Shown here: in pieces, positions 51,714-60,537 of the stretch
Layout of the letters: each line of letters opens with the position of its first letter
Numbering within the stretch: position 1 is the stretch's first letter
From: Massilia pinisoli
GTDB taxonomy: Bacteria > Pseudomonadota > Gammaproteobacteria > Burkholderiales > Burkholderiaceae_D
Assembly (NCBI RefSeq): GCF_024753285.1
Contig: NZ_JANUGW010000004.1
Location: 124,001-188,000, forward strand
Length of the DNA: 64,000 nt
Direction: 5' to 3'
Program-made: the position numbers and the translations under genes
Notes under the pieces: generated by a model
Told to the model about the DNA's origin: nothing
Database searches by the model: none
Seen by the model: the letters and a program-made list of their open reading frames with translations, nothing else

Positions 51714-54383
51714 TTATTTGTTGGCGGCGATCGCGGCGAGCTGCTGGGTCAGGTAGCTCTGCGTCGACTGCATCGACGCCACCAGGCTGTCGAGTGCGTT
51801 AAATTGCGCGGTGTACATTTTTTGCATCGCGTCCAGATGGGTCTGGAATGAGGCCTTCTGGTCGTTGAGCGACTTGATCGAATCGTTCAAGCCGCTCGTC
51901 CGGGACGTGATCACGCCGTTCGTGCCGATGAACCCCGCGGCCAGGCTCGTCAGCTGGACGGCATAGCCCTGCGAAAAATTGATGGTGCCGCGCGCGCCCG
52001 TGTTGCCGCCGTTGATGGTCAGCTTCAGGCCTTCGGTCGCGGAGCCGGCCGCGCCGGTCAGGGTCTGGCCGTTGCCGGTGGCCTTGACGCCGCCGATGGT
52101 GCCGGCCACGTCCACGCCGGTCGTGGCCGTGGCGCCGCCGAACACGTCGGACACCGCACTGCCGGTCACGCTGGACACGGTCAGGTTCGAGCCGGCGCCC
52201 CACTTCGTGGACGACAGCACGAGATGGCCCGTCGAATCGACCGACGCGGCCACCTTGTCGCCCGATCCCGTGAAACTGGAATTGCCGTTGATCGAGGAGC
52301 TCAGCAGCGCGGCCAGGTCGGTGGGGCTGTAGTTGCCGGCCGGGATCGAGACGTTCTGCACCTTGCTCGCAGTGGCCGGGTCGGTCTGGTTCAGCGTGAC
52401 GGACCACGTGGTGTTGGCCGCGATCGTCGTCGTGCCGGCCAGGACGCCCGTGCTGGCGAGCGTGGCCTGCGTCGCCATCTGCGTGATGTTGAGCTCGTAG
52501 TTGCCGGCCTGCGTCTTGGTGGTGGAATCCGCGACCGTGACGAGGCTGTCGGTGGCTTCGCCCACGGCGGCGAACAGGCCGGCGATGCTGTTGAAATTGC
52601 TCGTCATCGCCGTGTTCAGCTTGGTCGAATCGACGGCCAGCGAACCATCCTTCTGGAACGTGACGCCGATCTGGCTGAGTGTGGTGATGCCGTCCTGGCC
52701 TTGCACGGCCTGGTCGAGCTGGGCGCGCAGCTGGGTACGGATGCTGCGCACCGTGAAGTCGCCCTGCAGTGCACCCGCCTTCTGGGTCGCAGGGTCGTAG
52801 CTGGTCAGGCTCGAGATGGTCGTGTTCAGCGAATTGTAGGCCTTGACGAAGCCGTTGATCGCATCCGTCACCGACTTCGTGTCGCGCGTGACGTTGAGCG
52901 TCGACGTGCCCGTCTGCTTCGCGCTGAGCGTGACGCCGTCGATCGCGCCGCTGACGTCGGTCTGGTGGCTCTGGATCGCGATGCCGTTGACGGTCAGCAG
53001 CGTATCCTGGGCCGCAGCCGTCTGTTGCAAGTTCTGTGCGCCGGCCGGGTCGTAGTTCAACAGGTTGGCCAGCGCGGGGTCGGCAGCGGCGCCGCCGGCG
53101 CCGCTCACCGTGATCTTCATGTTGGCGTTGGCGCCGGTCTTGCTCGACGTCAGCACGAGGTGGTAGGGATTGTTGCTGCCGTCCGACACGATGCTCGCGC
53201 TCACGCCCATATTGGCATTGTTGATCGCGTCGCGGATGCCCGTGAGGGTCGTGCTGCCGGCGGCGATGTTGACGGTGCCGAGCGATTGCGTACCGTCCAG
53301 CGTGAAACCGGCGTTGAGATAGCTGCCGCCGGTGCCGGCCGTCAGGCCCGCCGCCGCCGGATTGGAACCGCCGACCGTGATCGGGCTGCCGGCCGTCGAC
53401 ACGAGGCTGACGGCGGCCGTGGCCGTCGTGGTGGAGCCGCCGTTGGCCGTGCCGTTGTTACCCATGCCGCCCGTGACGGTGCCGGTCACGGCTTCGGAGA
53501 CGTTGATGTTCGCGCCGTTTGCCGCGGTGAATTGCAGGTTGCCGCCCGCGGCCGTGCCGCTGACGGTGATGCCGGCCGCGGCCAGGGCCTGCGTGGTCGC
53601 ATTGTTGCCGGCCAGCGTGGCATCGATCGACGCGGCCGTCACGCCCGCGCCCGCGGCGACGCCCGCGCCCTGGGACGCGATCTGCACGCCGCCGACGGTC
53701 AGCGCGTAGGTGCCGCCCGCGCCCGTGTCGATGTTGCCGAAGCTGGACGTCGTGCCGTTGCCGAACAGGGTGGCAGAGGTCGTGGTCGCGCCGACGGTGG
53801 CGCTGACGCCCGTTGTGCTGGTCTGCGAGTTGATGGCGTTCGCGAGGTCCAGGCCGCTCTTGGTCGTGCCATCGGTGGCGATCGTCGTGCCGTTGATGGA
53901 CAGCGCGCCTTTCGCGATGCCGCCCGTCGTGGTCGTGAGCGGAACCGACGTGCCCTTGACGCCGAAGCTGCCGCCGCCGACGCTGCCGAACTGGAAACTG
54001 ATCGTGGCCGCCGCACCCGTGCCGATGGTGGCGGTCGTGCTGGCCTGGCCGGCCGTGTTCAAGCTTTGGGCCTGCGCCAGCTGGCGCACGTTGACCTGGT
54101 AATTGCCGGGGACGGCCGTGCTCGTGGTCTTGGCGTCGAGGACGTCGCTGTTGCTCGGTGTGGCGGTCAGTGCCTGGAACGTCGAGCTCTTGCTCAGCGA
54201 CGCGAGCGCCCCCTGGAAGGCGCCGATCGCACCGCTCAGCTGGCCATAGGACGCGATCCGGCCCTGCAGCACACCGGTTTTGGTGTCATACGATTGCAGC
54301 GGTATCGACTCGGCCGCCATCAGCTTGCCGACGAGGCCGCTGACGTCGAGACCGGACCCGAGGCCGGGGGTACTGATGCCCAT
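51714..54383 (-). CDS. fliD: FliD, filament cap protein, unusually large
   Basis: The 889-aa protein has the FliD ends: STPGLGSGLDVSGLVGKLMA at the start, and the coiled-coil LNDQKASFQTHLDAMQKMYT with SLVASMQSTQSYLTQQLAAI at the end. Enteric FliD is ~460 residues. The excess is several hundred residues of Thr/Ala/Gly-rich beta-domain repeats in the exposed middle. The ATG at 54383 has AGGAG seven bases before it and is preferred to the adjacent GTG at 54386. Its own sigma-28 promoter lies 35 bases upstream. Confidence 0.95.
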   Translation of the reverse strand: MGISTPGLGSGLDVSGLVGKLMAAESIPLQSYDTKTGVLQGRIASYGQLSGAIGAFQGALASLSKSSTFQALTATPSNSDVLDAKTTSTAVPGNYQVNVRQLAQAQSLNTAGQASTTATIGTGAAATISFQFGSVGGGSFGVKGTSVPLTTTTGGIAKGALSINGTTIATDGTTKSGLDLANAINSQTSTTGVSATVGATTTSATLFGNGTTSSFGNIDTGAGGTYALTVGGVQIASQGAGVAAGAGVTAASIDATLAGNNATTQALAAAGITVSGTAAGGNLQFTAANGANINVSEAVTGTVTGGMGNNGTANGGSTTTATAAVSLVSTAGSPITVGGSNPAAAGLTAGTGGSYLNAGFTLDGTQSLGTVNIAAGSTTLTGIRDAINNANMGVSASIVSDGSNNPYHLVLTSSKTGANANMKITVSGAGGAAADPALANLLNYDPAGAQNLQQTAAAQDTLLTVNGIAIQSHQTDVSGAIDGVTLSAKQTGTSTLNVTRDTKSVTDAINGFVKAYNSLNTTISSLTSYDPATQKAGALQGDFTVRSIRTQLRAQLDQAVQGQDGITTLSQIGVTFQKDGSLAVDSTKLNTAMTSNFNSIAGLFAAVGEATDSLVTVADSTTKTQAGNYELNITQMATQATLASTGVLAGTTTIAANTTWSVTLNQTDPATASKVQNVSIPAGNYSPTDLAALLSSSINGNSSFTGSGDKVAASVDSTGHLVLSSTKWGAGSNLTVSSVTGSAVSDVFGGATATTGVDVAGTIGGVKATGNGQTLTGAAGSATEGLKLTINGGNTGARGTINFSQGYAVQLTSLAAGFIGTNGVITSRTSGLNDSIKSLNDQKASFQTHLDAMQKMYTAQFNALDSLVASMQSTQSYLTQQLAAIAANK

Positions 54384-54417
54384 CACGATTCTCCTGTTGA
54401 GCCACTAATGTAAGTGA

Positions 54418-54444
54418 TTATCGGCAGAAGCAATGCGTACTTGA
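54418..54444 (-). promoter_or_regulatory. Sigma-28 (FliA) promoter of fliD
   Basis: TCAAGTAC, 11 bases, GCCGATAA on the minus strand. The -10 half matches the sigma-28 consensus exactly and the spacing is right. It reads into fliD-fliS-fliT and possibly the genes beyond. Confidence 0.88.
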
Positions 54445-54568
54445 GAGCAGGAAATATGCGCTATTTTTGCCGCAGCGTACGGACAGGGGTGGGCGCGGCA
54501 TGGCGCGACCCGTTACGCCGGCCTGGAGAAGGCAGCGTCATGGTGTTCGGAAACGGCGTGGCCGGGGC

Positions 54569-54916
54569 TCAGGCCTTCTGCCGAATCAGCAGGCCCTGCA
54601 TCTTGTCGATCGACTTAGCGATCTGCAGTGCCTCGACCGACGGGATCTGGCGCACGACTTCCTGGGTGTTCTGGTCGATCAGCTTGACGACGATCTCGTG
54701 GCTGTCGTGGTCGACGGAGAATTGCAGCATTTGCGACGAGCCGGGCAGCGACTCGTTCAATTTCTTGACGGCGGTGTCGACTTCCTCGCGCGTGGGCGTG
54801 GCGGTCTTCGCGGCCGGATCGGCTTGTGTCCTGGCGCCTGCAACGGCATCGGTGGCGGCAACCGTGCGGTCGTCGAGTTTTGGGACGACCGGAGAAGCGA
54901 AGGGCTGGATGTTCAT
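54569..54916 (-). CDS. flaG: FlaG-family protein
   Basis: The 115-aa protein has a disordered N-terminal half and the FlaG domain (LNESLPGSSQMLQFSVDHDS, HEIVVKLIDQNTQEVVRQIP). It ends in SIDKMQGLLIRQKA. FlaG affects filament length in some bacteria. It lies between fliC and fliD, its usual place. AGGGA precedes the ATG. Confidence 0.92.
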   Translation of the reverse strand: MNIQPFASPVVPKLDDRTVAATDAVAGARTQADPAAKTATPTREEVDTAVKKLNESLPGSSQMLQFSVDHDSHEIVVKLIDQNTQEVVRQIPSVEALQIAKSIDKMQGLLIRQKA

Positions 54917-54931
54917 GAGAATCCCTAACAG

Positions 54932-54966
54932 AAAAAGCCCCGGCCGGAACAATGTCCGGCCGAGGC
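54932..54966 (-). terminator. Rho-independent terminator of fliC
   Basis: On the minus strand GCCTCGGCCGGA, a 6-base loop and TCCGGCCGGGGC form a 12-bp stem followed by TTTTTC, about 40 bases after the flagellin stop. It separates highly expressed flagellin mRNA from flaG. Confidence 0.9.
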
Positions 54967-55004
54967 GTTGCACGACGGCGATCGAAGTGCTACGGGCTCG
55001 AGTA

Positions 55005-56471
55005 TTAGCCGCGCAGCAGCGACAGGACGCCGTTCGGCAGCGAGTTCGCCTGGGCCAGCATCGAGGTACCAGCCTGTTGCAGGATCTGCGAACGGGTCAT
55101 GTTCGCGGTTTCTGCGGCGAAGTCGGTATCGGTAATGCGGCTGCGCGATGCCGACAGGTTCTCGGTCGAGCTTGCCAGGTTCGAGATCGTGCTGCTGAAG
55201 CGGTTCTGCAGAGCACCATACTGCGCACGCTGGTTGTTGACGGCTGCCAGGGCGGCGTCGGCGACCTTGATCGCGGTCTGCGCGCCCGAGTAGCTGGAGA
55301 TGTCGATCGATGCGACGGACTGCAGCTTCGAGCTGGTGCCGCCGGCCGACAGGGCAAGGCCGCTACCGGCATCGGTCATCGAGAAGCTGTTGGCCGAGTC
55401 GAGCGTGACGTTGCCGTTGACGACGGCCGTCGCGGCGGCCGCTTTCATGTCATAGGCGCCCACCAGGCTGCCGTTTGCCTTGTAGCTGTCGACGTTGAAC
55501 GTCGTGTTGCCTGCGGCATTCGTATTCGCCAGATTGATGTCGTTACCGGTCGAATTGGTCAGCTTGATGGAGTTGTTCGCCTTGTCGTACTCGGCGGTGA
55601 CGCCGGTGTTGGCCGTCTGCGCGTTGATCGCGGCAATGCCGCTGGCGAAGTCCGACGCATTGCCGACGGTCGCGCCGGTCGAGAACGAGATCGTCACCGC
55701 CGTGCTGTTGTTCGACTTCATCGTGAACTGGTACGACTCGTTCGCGCCGAGCGACAGGCTGGCGGAGGTGCTGGCCGAGGCCGTGACACCCGTGCTGCCG
55801 GTGGCGGCGTTGATGTTCGCAGCGATCGTCTGGGCGGTGTCGCCAGCGGTCGTGCTGATCTTGGCGGTGCCGACCGAACCGTTGATCGTCAGCGCGTTTG
55901 CCTTGGTCACGATCTTGGTGGCTGCACCCACGGCGACTTGGTCAGAAGCCATTTCGTTGTTGCCGTAGACGTTCGTCTGGAAGTTGGCGCCGGTTGCCTG
56001 GATGGTCTGGCCGGCATTGGCACCGACCTGGAACGTGGCGGTGCCCATCGAGCCGTCCATCAGGTTCTGGCCGTTGAACGACGTGGTTTGCGCGATGCGG
56101 TTCAGTTCCGAACCCAGCTGCGTGACTTCAGTTTGCAGGGCTTGGCGGTCGCTCGACGTGTTCGATGCGTTCGACGACTGGACAGCCAGCTGACGGATAC
56201 GCTGCAGGATGTCGCCCGAGCTCGAGAGCGCGCCCTCGGCCGTTTGGGCCATCGACACGCCGTCGTTCGCGTTACGCGTTGCCTGGGTCATGCCGTTGAT
56301 CTGCGACGTCATGCGGTCCGAGATCGCGAGGCCGGCGGCGTCGTCTTTTGCGCTGTTGATGCGCAGGCCCGACGACAGACGCTGGATCGAGGTCTGCAGC
56401 GACGTCTGCGACGTGCTCAGGTTACGTTGGGCGTTCAGGGATGCGATGTTAGTATTGATTACCGAGGACAT
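55005..56471 (-). CDS. fliC: Flagellin
   Basis: The 488-aa protein has the conserved flagellin ends. The D0/D1 N-terminus is VINTNIASLNAQRNLSTSQT, then INSAKDDAAGLAISDRMTSQ. The C-terminus is TDFAAETANMTRSQILQQAG then SMLAQANSLPNGVLSLLRG. The central third is the Thr/Ala/Ser-rich surface domain (~residues 180-390), containing most of the few lysines available to the FliB methylase encoded upstream. The GGAGAG-containing leader, sigma-28 promoter and strong terminator mark it as a separate, highly expressed unit. Confidence 0.97.
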   Translation of the reverse strand: MSSVINTNIASLNAQRNLSTSQTSLQTSIQRLSSGLRINSAKDDAAGLAISDRMTSQINGMTQATRNANDGVSMAQTAEGALSSSGDILQRIRQLAVQSSNASNTSSDRQALQTEVTQLGSELNRIAQTTSFNGQNLMDGSMGTATFQVGANAGQTIQATGANFQTNVYGNNEMASDQVAVGAATKIVTKANALTINGSVGTAKISTTAGDTAQTIAANINAATGSTGVTASASTSASLSLGANESYQFTMKSNNSTAVTISFSTGATVGNASDFASGIAAINAQTANTGVTAEYDKANNSIKLTNSTGNDINLANTNAAGNTTFNVDSYKANGSLVGAYDMKAAAATAVVNGNVTLDSANSFSMTDAGSGLALSAGGTSSKLQSVASIDISSYSGAQTAIKVADAALAAVNNQRAQYGALQNRFSSTISNLASSTENLSASRSRITDTDFAAETANMTRSQILQQAGTSMLAQANSLPNGVLSLLRG

Positions 56472-56574
56472 TTTGTCTCTCCAGACTTGGTCTTACGTGG
56501 GTGCGGCGACGTGCCGCGCATTTCACTTTGGTCTGTCGCGCTGTTCTGTGACATTCAAACCGTCGTTGAATCAG

Positions 56575-56601
56575 GTAACGGTGCCGTACGGAAAAAGTTT
56601 A
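56575..56601 (-). promoter_or_regulatory. Sigma-28 (FliA) promoter of fliC
   Basis: TAAACTTT, 11 bases, ACCGTTAC on the minus strand. This is a good but not perfect sigma-28 site (consensus TAAAGTTT-N11-GCCGATAA). It gives an untranslated leader of about 95 bases before the flagellin ATG. Confidence 0.8.
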
Positions 56602-56667
56602 GGCCTTTGTGCGATTTTTTTTGCTTTTCTGCCGGCCACTCGTTTTTCCGCACGCCGTGTTGTTCTT

Positions 56668-57903
56668 TCAGCTACGCAAAAATCCGTACAGCTTGTCCAA
56701 GCTGGCCCACCCGCTGGCATGCAGCGCGCCGTTGACGCGTTGCGCGAACGCGGTTTGGTGCTGGAAGCGGCGGCAATAGACGTGCACGGCATTGACGAGG
56801 GCATTCGCGTCCGGCAGGTCGCCATCGTTGTTGCACTGTGCGGCCAGGATCAGGCGCAACAGGCCGAAACGCGCCACCAGTTGCAGATAGGCGTCGAACG
56901 GGTTGATGCCGTAAAACGGGAACAAATTCAGGAACATTTCGTTCAGGACGTAGTTCTCGAGTAGGTGCGGAGCTTGTTCCAGCGCCTGGCCCAGGCGTTC
57001 CAGTCCCCGCGTGTACGCCGCGACGAGGGACTCGGCGGTCGTCTGGCCGCTGTCGTCGGCGCCGAGGTTGGCGCCGATCATGCGTACCTGGTCGGCCTGC
57101 ATCTTCGACGTGGTCGAGAAACCGCGGTCGGCCAGCAGGGTCGAGAACACCATCGCCTGCGCTTCGTGGTTCGGGCGCAGGTCGCGCAGCGCGTCCACGA
57201 TGCCGCCCTGTTCGATCAGGGCGGCGAAATCGCGCAGCAGGGCGGGTACGGCGGCGTGTTGCGCGTTTGCCAGCGTGACGTTCAGGCGCTCGCAGAATAC
57301 GCCCAGGATCGCCAGCCGCTGCCACAGCGCCAGGTCGGTCGTGCGCATCAGTTGCAGGCAGAAGATGCGCACTTCGTTCATTGCGGCGCTGGTCATGCCG
57401 AATGCGGACGCGCCGTCGACCATGTCGTCCTGCCGTGCCGTGACCTTTTCTTCAACGAAATCGAAGGCGTCCGCGTGCAGCAGCGCCTGTCGTGCCGCCT
57501 CCGGGCACGACAGCATCAACGCCTGTTCGTGCTGGCCGCGAAAGCGGCGGGTCTGGCGCGGATACGTGAAGCACGTGTTCGACAGATGGCTCGCGTCGAG
57601 GTGCTTCTGGATGGCGCAAAGCCCCTCGCACAGGGCCGAGCAGCTCTGGCTGCCCGGTTCGGGCGTGATCTTGCCGTAGTGCAGATCACTGTTGGTCGCA
57701 CGCGAGCGTTTGACATGCTTGATGAAGATTGGCTTCAACTCCGGATGGGTCGAGTTGCGATAGGCGTTGAAGGTCTTCTTGTCGAGCGTGACGAGCCAGC
57801 CGGAGCAGCAATTGTCTTCGCAGGCGGCGCCGACGCAGGCGAAGCGCGTCACGTAGCGAGGCACCAGCGCGGACAGGGTTTTCGTGGGATGCAAATTGGA
57901 CAT
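56668..57903 (-). CDS. fliB: FliB-family flagellin lysine-N-methylase
   Basis: The 411-aa protein starts with the cysteine block FACVGAACEDNCCSGWLVTL and has further clustered cysteines (SCSALCEGLCAIQ, SNTCFTYPR), the pattern of FliB with its likely iron-sulfur centre. FliB methylates lysines on the flagellin surface. It stands next to fliC on the same strand, upstream of the flagellin promoter. A ~78-bp element shared with the diguanylate cyclase gene lies before it. Confidence 0.9.
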   Translation of the reverse strand: MSNLHPTKTLSALVPRYVTRFACVGAACEDNCCSGWLVTLDKKTFNAYRNSTHPELKPIFIKHVKRSRATNSDLHYGKITPEPGSQSCSALCEGLCAIQKHLDASHLSNTCFTYPRQTRRFRGQHEQALMLSCPEAARQALLHADAFDFVEEKVTARQDDMVDGASAFGMTSAAMNEVRIFCLQLMRTTDLALWQRLAILGVFCERLNVTLANAQHAAVPALLRDFAALIEQGGIVDALRDLRPNHEAQAMVFSTLLADRGFSTTSKMQADQVRMIGANLGADDSGQTTAESLVAAYTRGLERLGQALEQAPHLLENYVLNEMFLNLFPFYGINPFDAYLQLVARFGLLRLILAAQCNNDGDLPDANALVNAVHVYCRRFQHQTAFAQRVNGALHASGWASLDKLYGFLRS

Positions 57904-57947
57904 GTCGGATCCTGAAGTGGCGTCATGGGTCTAGCTTCCGCACGGCC

Positions 57948-58025
57948 GTTGCAATACGGAATCTTATTGGTGCCATGGTAAGCGGACGCCAGGAAATCAA
58001 ATCGTCGATAAAGCGGGGGATTACG
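57948..58025 (-). repeat. Upstream element shared with the diguanylate cyclase gene, copy 1
   Basis: A ~78-bp stretch upstream of fliB that is clearly similar to 59776-59853. Shared blocks on the plus strand are GTTGCAATA, GGAAT..TTATTG, GCCAT.GTAAGC and AAATCAAATCG. On the minus strand both copies can be read as a sigma-70-like promoter ending in CAATAA. It may be duplicated regulatory DNA. Confidence 0.6.
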
Positions 58026-58141
58026 GTGCAGTCTTTCGGCCACGGCGCGGTGTCTGCGATGCGTGACCGTGCAACCGCAAGCGCAATGGCTACGGGCGCG
58101 GTTGAGCGGCACCGCGCCCTGCAGGGGTTGCGTGAAAGGGG

Positions 58142-58162
58142 AAAGCCGGCTCGATGGCCGGC
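58142..58162 (-). terminator. Probable terminator of the diguanylate cyclase gene
   Basis: A GCCGGC stem with a 6-base loop followed on the minus strand by TTTCCCCTTTC. It sits about 26 bases after the cyclase stop. The stem is short, so this is a weak call. Confidence 0.45.
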
Positions 58163-58187
58163 GTGTGCGTGAGTCGCGGACAGCGCG

Positions 58188-59768
58188 TCAGTCCCGCGCG
58201 ACCACCACCTGGTTCTTGCCGTTGTGCTTCGCCTCGTACATGGCCCGGTCCGCCCGCGCCATCAGGCTGGCCTGGTCCTCGTTCGGACGGCGCAGCGCCA
58301 CGCCGCACGAGAACGTGATGAGCATCTTCTCGTTTTCGTGCAGGAAGAAATGCTTCGTCAATTCGCGCTGTACCCGGACCATGGCGGCGGAGGCCGCCTC
58401 GACATTCGTCTCCGGCAACACGATGAGGAATTCCTCGCCGCCGAAGCGGGCGATCACGTCCATCGAGCGCAGCGTGTCGCGCACGACCTTCACCAGGTGG
58501 CGCAGGGCGTTGTCGCCGGCCAAGTGGCCATAGGTATCGTTGAGCTTCTTGAAATTGTCCAGGTCGAGCAGCGCGACGCACAGCGGCGTGCCGCGGCGGT
58601 CGGCGCGGGCGCTCTCGCGTTCGAACACGTCGTCCAGGCCGCGACGGTTGAGGCTGCCCGTCAACTGGTCTTCACGCACCAGCTCGCTCATATGCTGCAG
58701 CTTCGCTTCCAGGTCGCGGATGCGCGCTTCCGCTTCCTGCACTTCCTGGTGCGCGGCCAGCATGCGGTCGCGCGATGCCATCGCCTCGGCCTGCACGAGC
58801 TTCGTTTCGCGCAGCACTTCTTCCAGCACGACGTTCAGTTCCTCGATATTGCCCGCGTGGCGGATGCGCTCGGAAAAGCCGCCGATCTTTTCGTGGAAGT
58901 CGCCGGTCGACGCCGCCACCGAACCGAGGCGGTCGATGAACGTCATCATCATGTTCTTGACGGTCGCCTTGACGTCCGCGATGCCGTGCTTCAGCTGGCC
59001 CTGCTTGTAGATGACGTCCTTCAGGCTGCGCGTGGCGTCTTCCAGCGCGCGGTGGTCGAGGGGGCCCGAAATCAGGTCCTGCACGGCGGCGATCTGGCCG
59101 CGCATCCAGCTGTCGTCGTCCAGCAGTTCCGACACGTTTTCCAGCAGCAGTTTAAAGAGGCGCAACAGCAGCTCCTGCTGCTCGGCCGTGTCGCCGCTCT
59201 TCAGTTCGATCTGGTAGCACAAGTCCTTCAGCCGGGTCGCGATCTCCTGCAGCGCGTCCTCGCTGTGCGCGATCTTGACGGCGGCGCCCAGCGACTCCGC
59301 TTCCCTGGACAGCGTCGGCGTGCCCGACAGCAGCGACGCGACGGCGAACGTCAGCGTGCGGCTGAGCAGGTCGCGCAGCAGCTTCGCGTCGCCGTCCTCG
59401 GCACCCAGCGAGAGGGCGGGGTGCGTATGGCGGCGCAAGTGTTTCTCGGCCAGTTGCGACAGCGTGCGCGCATAACCGTCCCAGTCGCGCTGCTTGACGG
59501 CGCGGTTGAAGCGGACACCGAATTCGGCCAGCTCGCCGGGCGTGTCGGCCAGCTTGTGCGCGAAGCCGGACAGCACGTGTTCCGGGCCGGGGTCGGACGC
59601 CGGAGCGGGCGGCGGCAGCGCCTCGGTGCCGGCGATCTCGTTATAGATCTCGCGGTAGGCGTCGGGCGTCGGCGCGACGCGCCGCGTGGCGAGGCGGCGG
59701 AACGCTTCGCGTGCGATGTCGGCAGGGTTGAGGCCGGGATCCCCCGGCGGGCGATTTGAGCTGGACAT
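58188..59768 (-). CDS. Diguanylate cyclase with helical N-terminal sensor region
   Basis: The 526-aa soluble protein has a long helical N-terminal region (residues ~1-345) ending in a coiled coil (EVQEAEARIRDLEAKLQHMS), then a complete GGDEF domain. The active-site motif is GGEEF (VIARFGGEEFLIVLPE). An RSMD I-site stands five residues before it, so product inhibition by c-di-GMP is expected. Metal and substrate residues (LLDLDNFKKLNDTYGHLAGD) are intact. It should make c-di-GMP, probably feeding YcgR and motility control. Confidence 0.93.
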   Translation of the reverse strand: MSSSNRPPGDPGLNPADIAREAFRRLATRRVAPTPDAYREIYNEIAGTEALPPPAPASDPGPEHVLSGFAHKLADTPGELAEFGVRFNRAVKQRDWDGYARTLSQLAEKHLRRHTHPALSLGAEDGDAKLLRDLLSRTLTFAVASLLSGTPTLSREAESLGAAVKIAHSEDALQEIATRLKDLCYQIELKSGDTAEQQELLLRLFKLLLENVSELLDDDSWMRGQIAAVQDLISGPLDHRALEDATRSLKDVIYKQGQLKHGIADVKATVKNMMMTFIDRLGSVAASTGDFHEKIGGFSERIRHAGNIEELNVVLEEVLRETKLVQAEAMASRDRMLAAHQEVQEAEARIRDLEAKLQHMSELVREDQLTGSLNRRGLDDVFERESARADRRGTPLCVALLDLDNFKKLNDTYGHLAGDNALRHLVKVVRDTLRSMDVIARFGGEEFLIVLPETNVEAASAAMVRVQRELTKHFFLHENEKMLITFSCGVALRRPNEDQASLMARADRAMYEAKHNGKNQVVVARD

Positions 59769-59775
59769 TTTGGAC

Positions 59776-59853
59776 GTTGCAATATGGAATTCTTATTGTC
59801 GCCATAGTAAGCCGCTGTCAGAAAATCAAATCGCTGATTAAACGCGGAATTAC
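59776..59853 (-). repeat. Upstream element shared with fliB, copy 2
   Basis: Second copy of the ~78-bp element described at 57948-58025. It lies only eight bases before the start of the diguanylate cyclase gene, whereas copy 1 is 45 bases before fliB. If it is a promoter, the two leaders therefore differ in length. Confidence 0.6.
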
Positions 59854-59889
59854 CACGCATATGTACAGACTGTATTGACGACGGGTGAA

Positions 59890-60537
59890 TCAGTCAATCA
59901 GCTGGTTGCGGATGGCGTAGTGCGTGAGTTCGGCACTGGTCTTCAGTTTCATCTTGGCCAGCAGGCGCGAGCGGTATTCGCTGACGGTCTTCACGGACAG
60001 CGAGAGTTCGCGCGCGATCTCGCTGACGGTCTTGCCGGAGGCAATCAGGGTGAGGGTCTGGTATTCGCGGTCGGACAGCGATTCGTGCACGGGCGCGTCG
60101 TGGTTCTCGCCGAGCTGGGCGGCCAGCACCTGCGCGAGCTGCGCGCTGACATAGCGCTGGCCGCTCGCCACCTGGCGGATCGCGTTGACGAGTTCCTTCG
60201 GTGCGCTCTGCTTGGTGAGATAACCGGCGGCGCCCGCCTTCAGCGCGCGGATCGCGTACTGGTCCTCGCGGTGCATGGACAGCATCAGCACGGCCAGTTC
60301 CGGCTTCTCGCTCTTGATCTGCTTCAGGACTTCGATGCCGTTGCGGTCGGGCAGGGAGATGTCGAGCAGCACCACGTTGCAGCGGGACTTGCGGAACAGC
60401 TTGATGGCGTCGAGGCCGGTCTCGGCTTCGCCCGCGACGACGATGTCGCCCTGTTCGGCGAGGATCTGTTTCAGGCCTTCACGCACGATGGCGTGATCGT
60501 CTGCAATAAATACGCGGATGCTGGCTTTTTCTGTCAT
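59890..60537 (-). CDS. NarL/FixJ-family response regulator
   Basis: The 215-aa protein has a receiver domain with acidic pocket IADDHAIVREG, phospho-acceptor Asp59 (VLLDISLPDRNG) and KAGAAGYLTKQSAP. A LuxR-type helix-turn-helix follows (LSDREYQTLTLIASGKTVSE, IARELSLSVKTVSEYRSRLL). Phosphorylation by the co-encoded histidine kinase should let it bind DNA. Its start overlaps the kinase stop by four bases. Confidence 0.95.
   Translation of the reverse strand: MTEKASIRVFIADDHAIVREGLKQILAEQGDIVVAGEAETGLDAIKLFRKSRCNVVLLDISLPDRNGIEVLKQIKSEKPELAVLMLSMHREDQYAIRALKAGAAGYLTKQSAPKELVNAIRQVASGQRYVSAQLAQVLAAQLGENHDAPVHESLSDREYQTLTLIASGKTVSEIARELSLSVKTVSEYRSRLLAKMKLKTSAELTHYAIRNQLID

Noticed and set aside
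52224..54413. 729-codon open frame antisense to fliD
   Set aside because: Composition is Arg/Gly/Ala-rich with no fold signal. fliD has domain ends, promoter and ribosome binding site.
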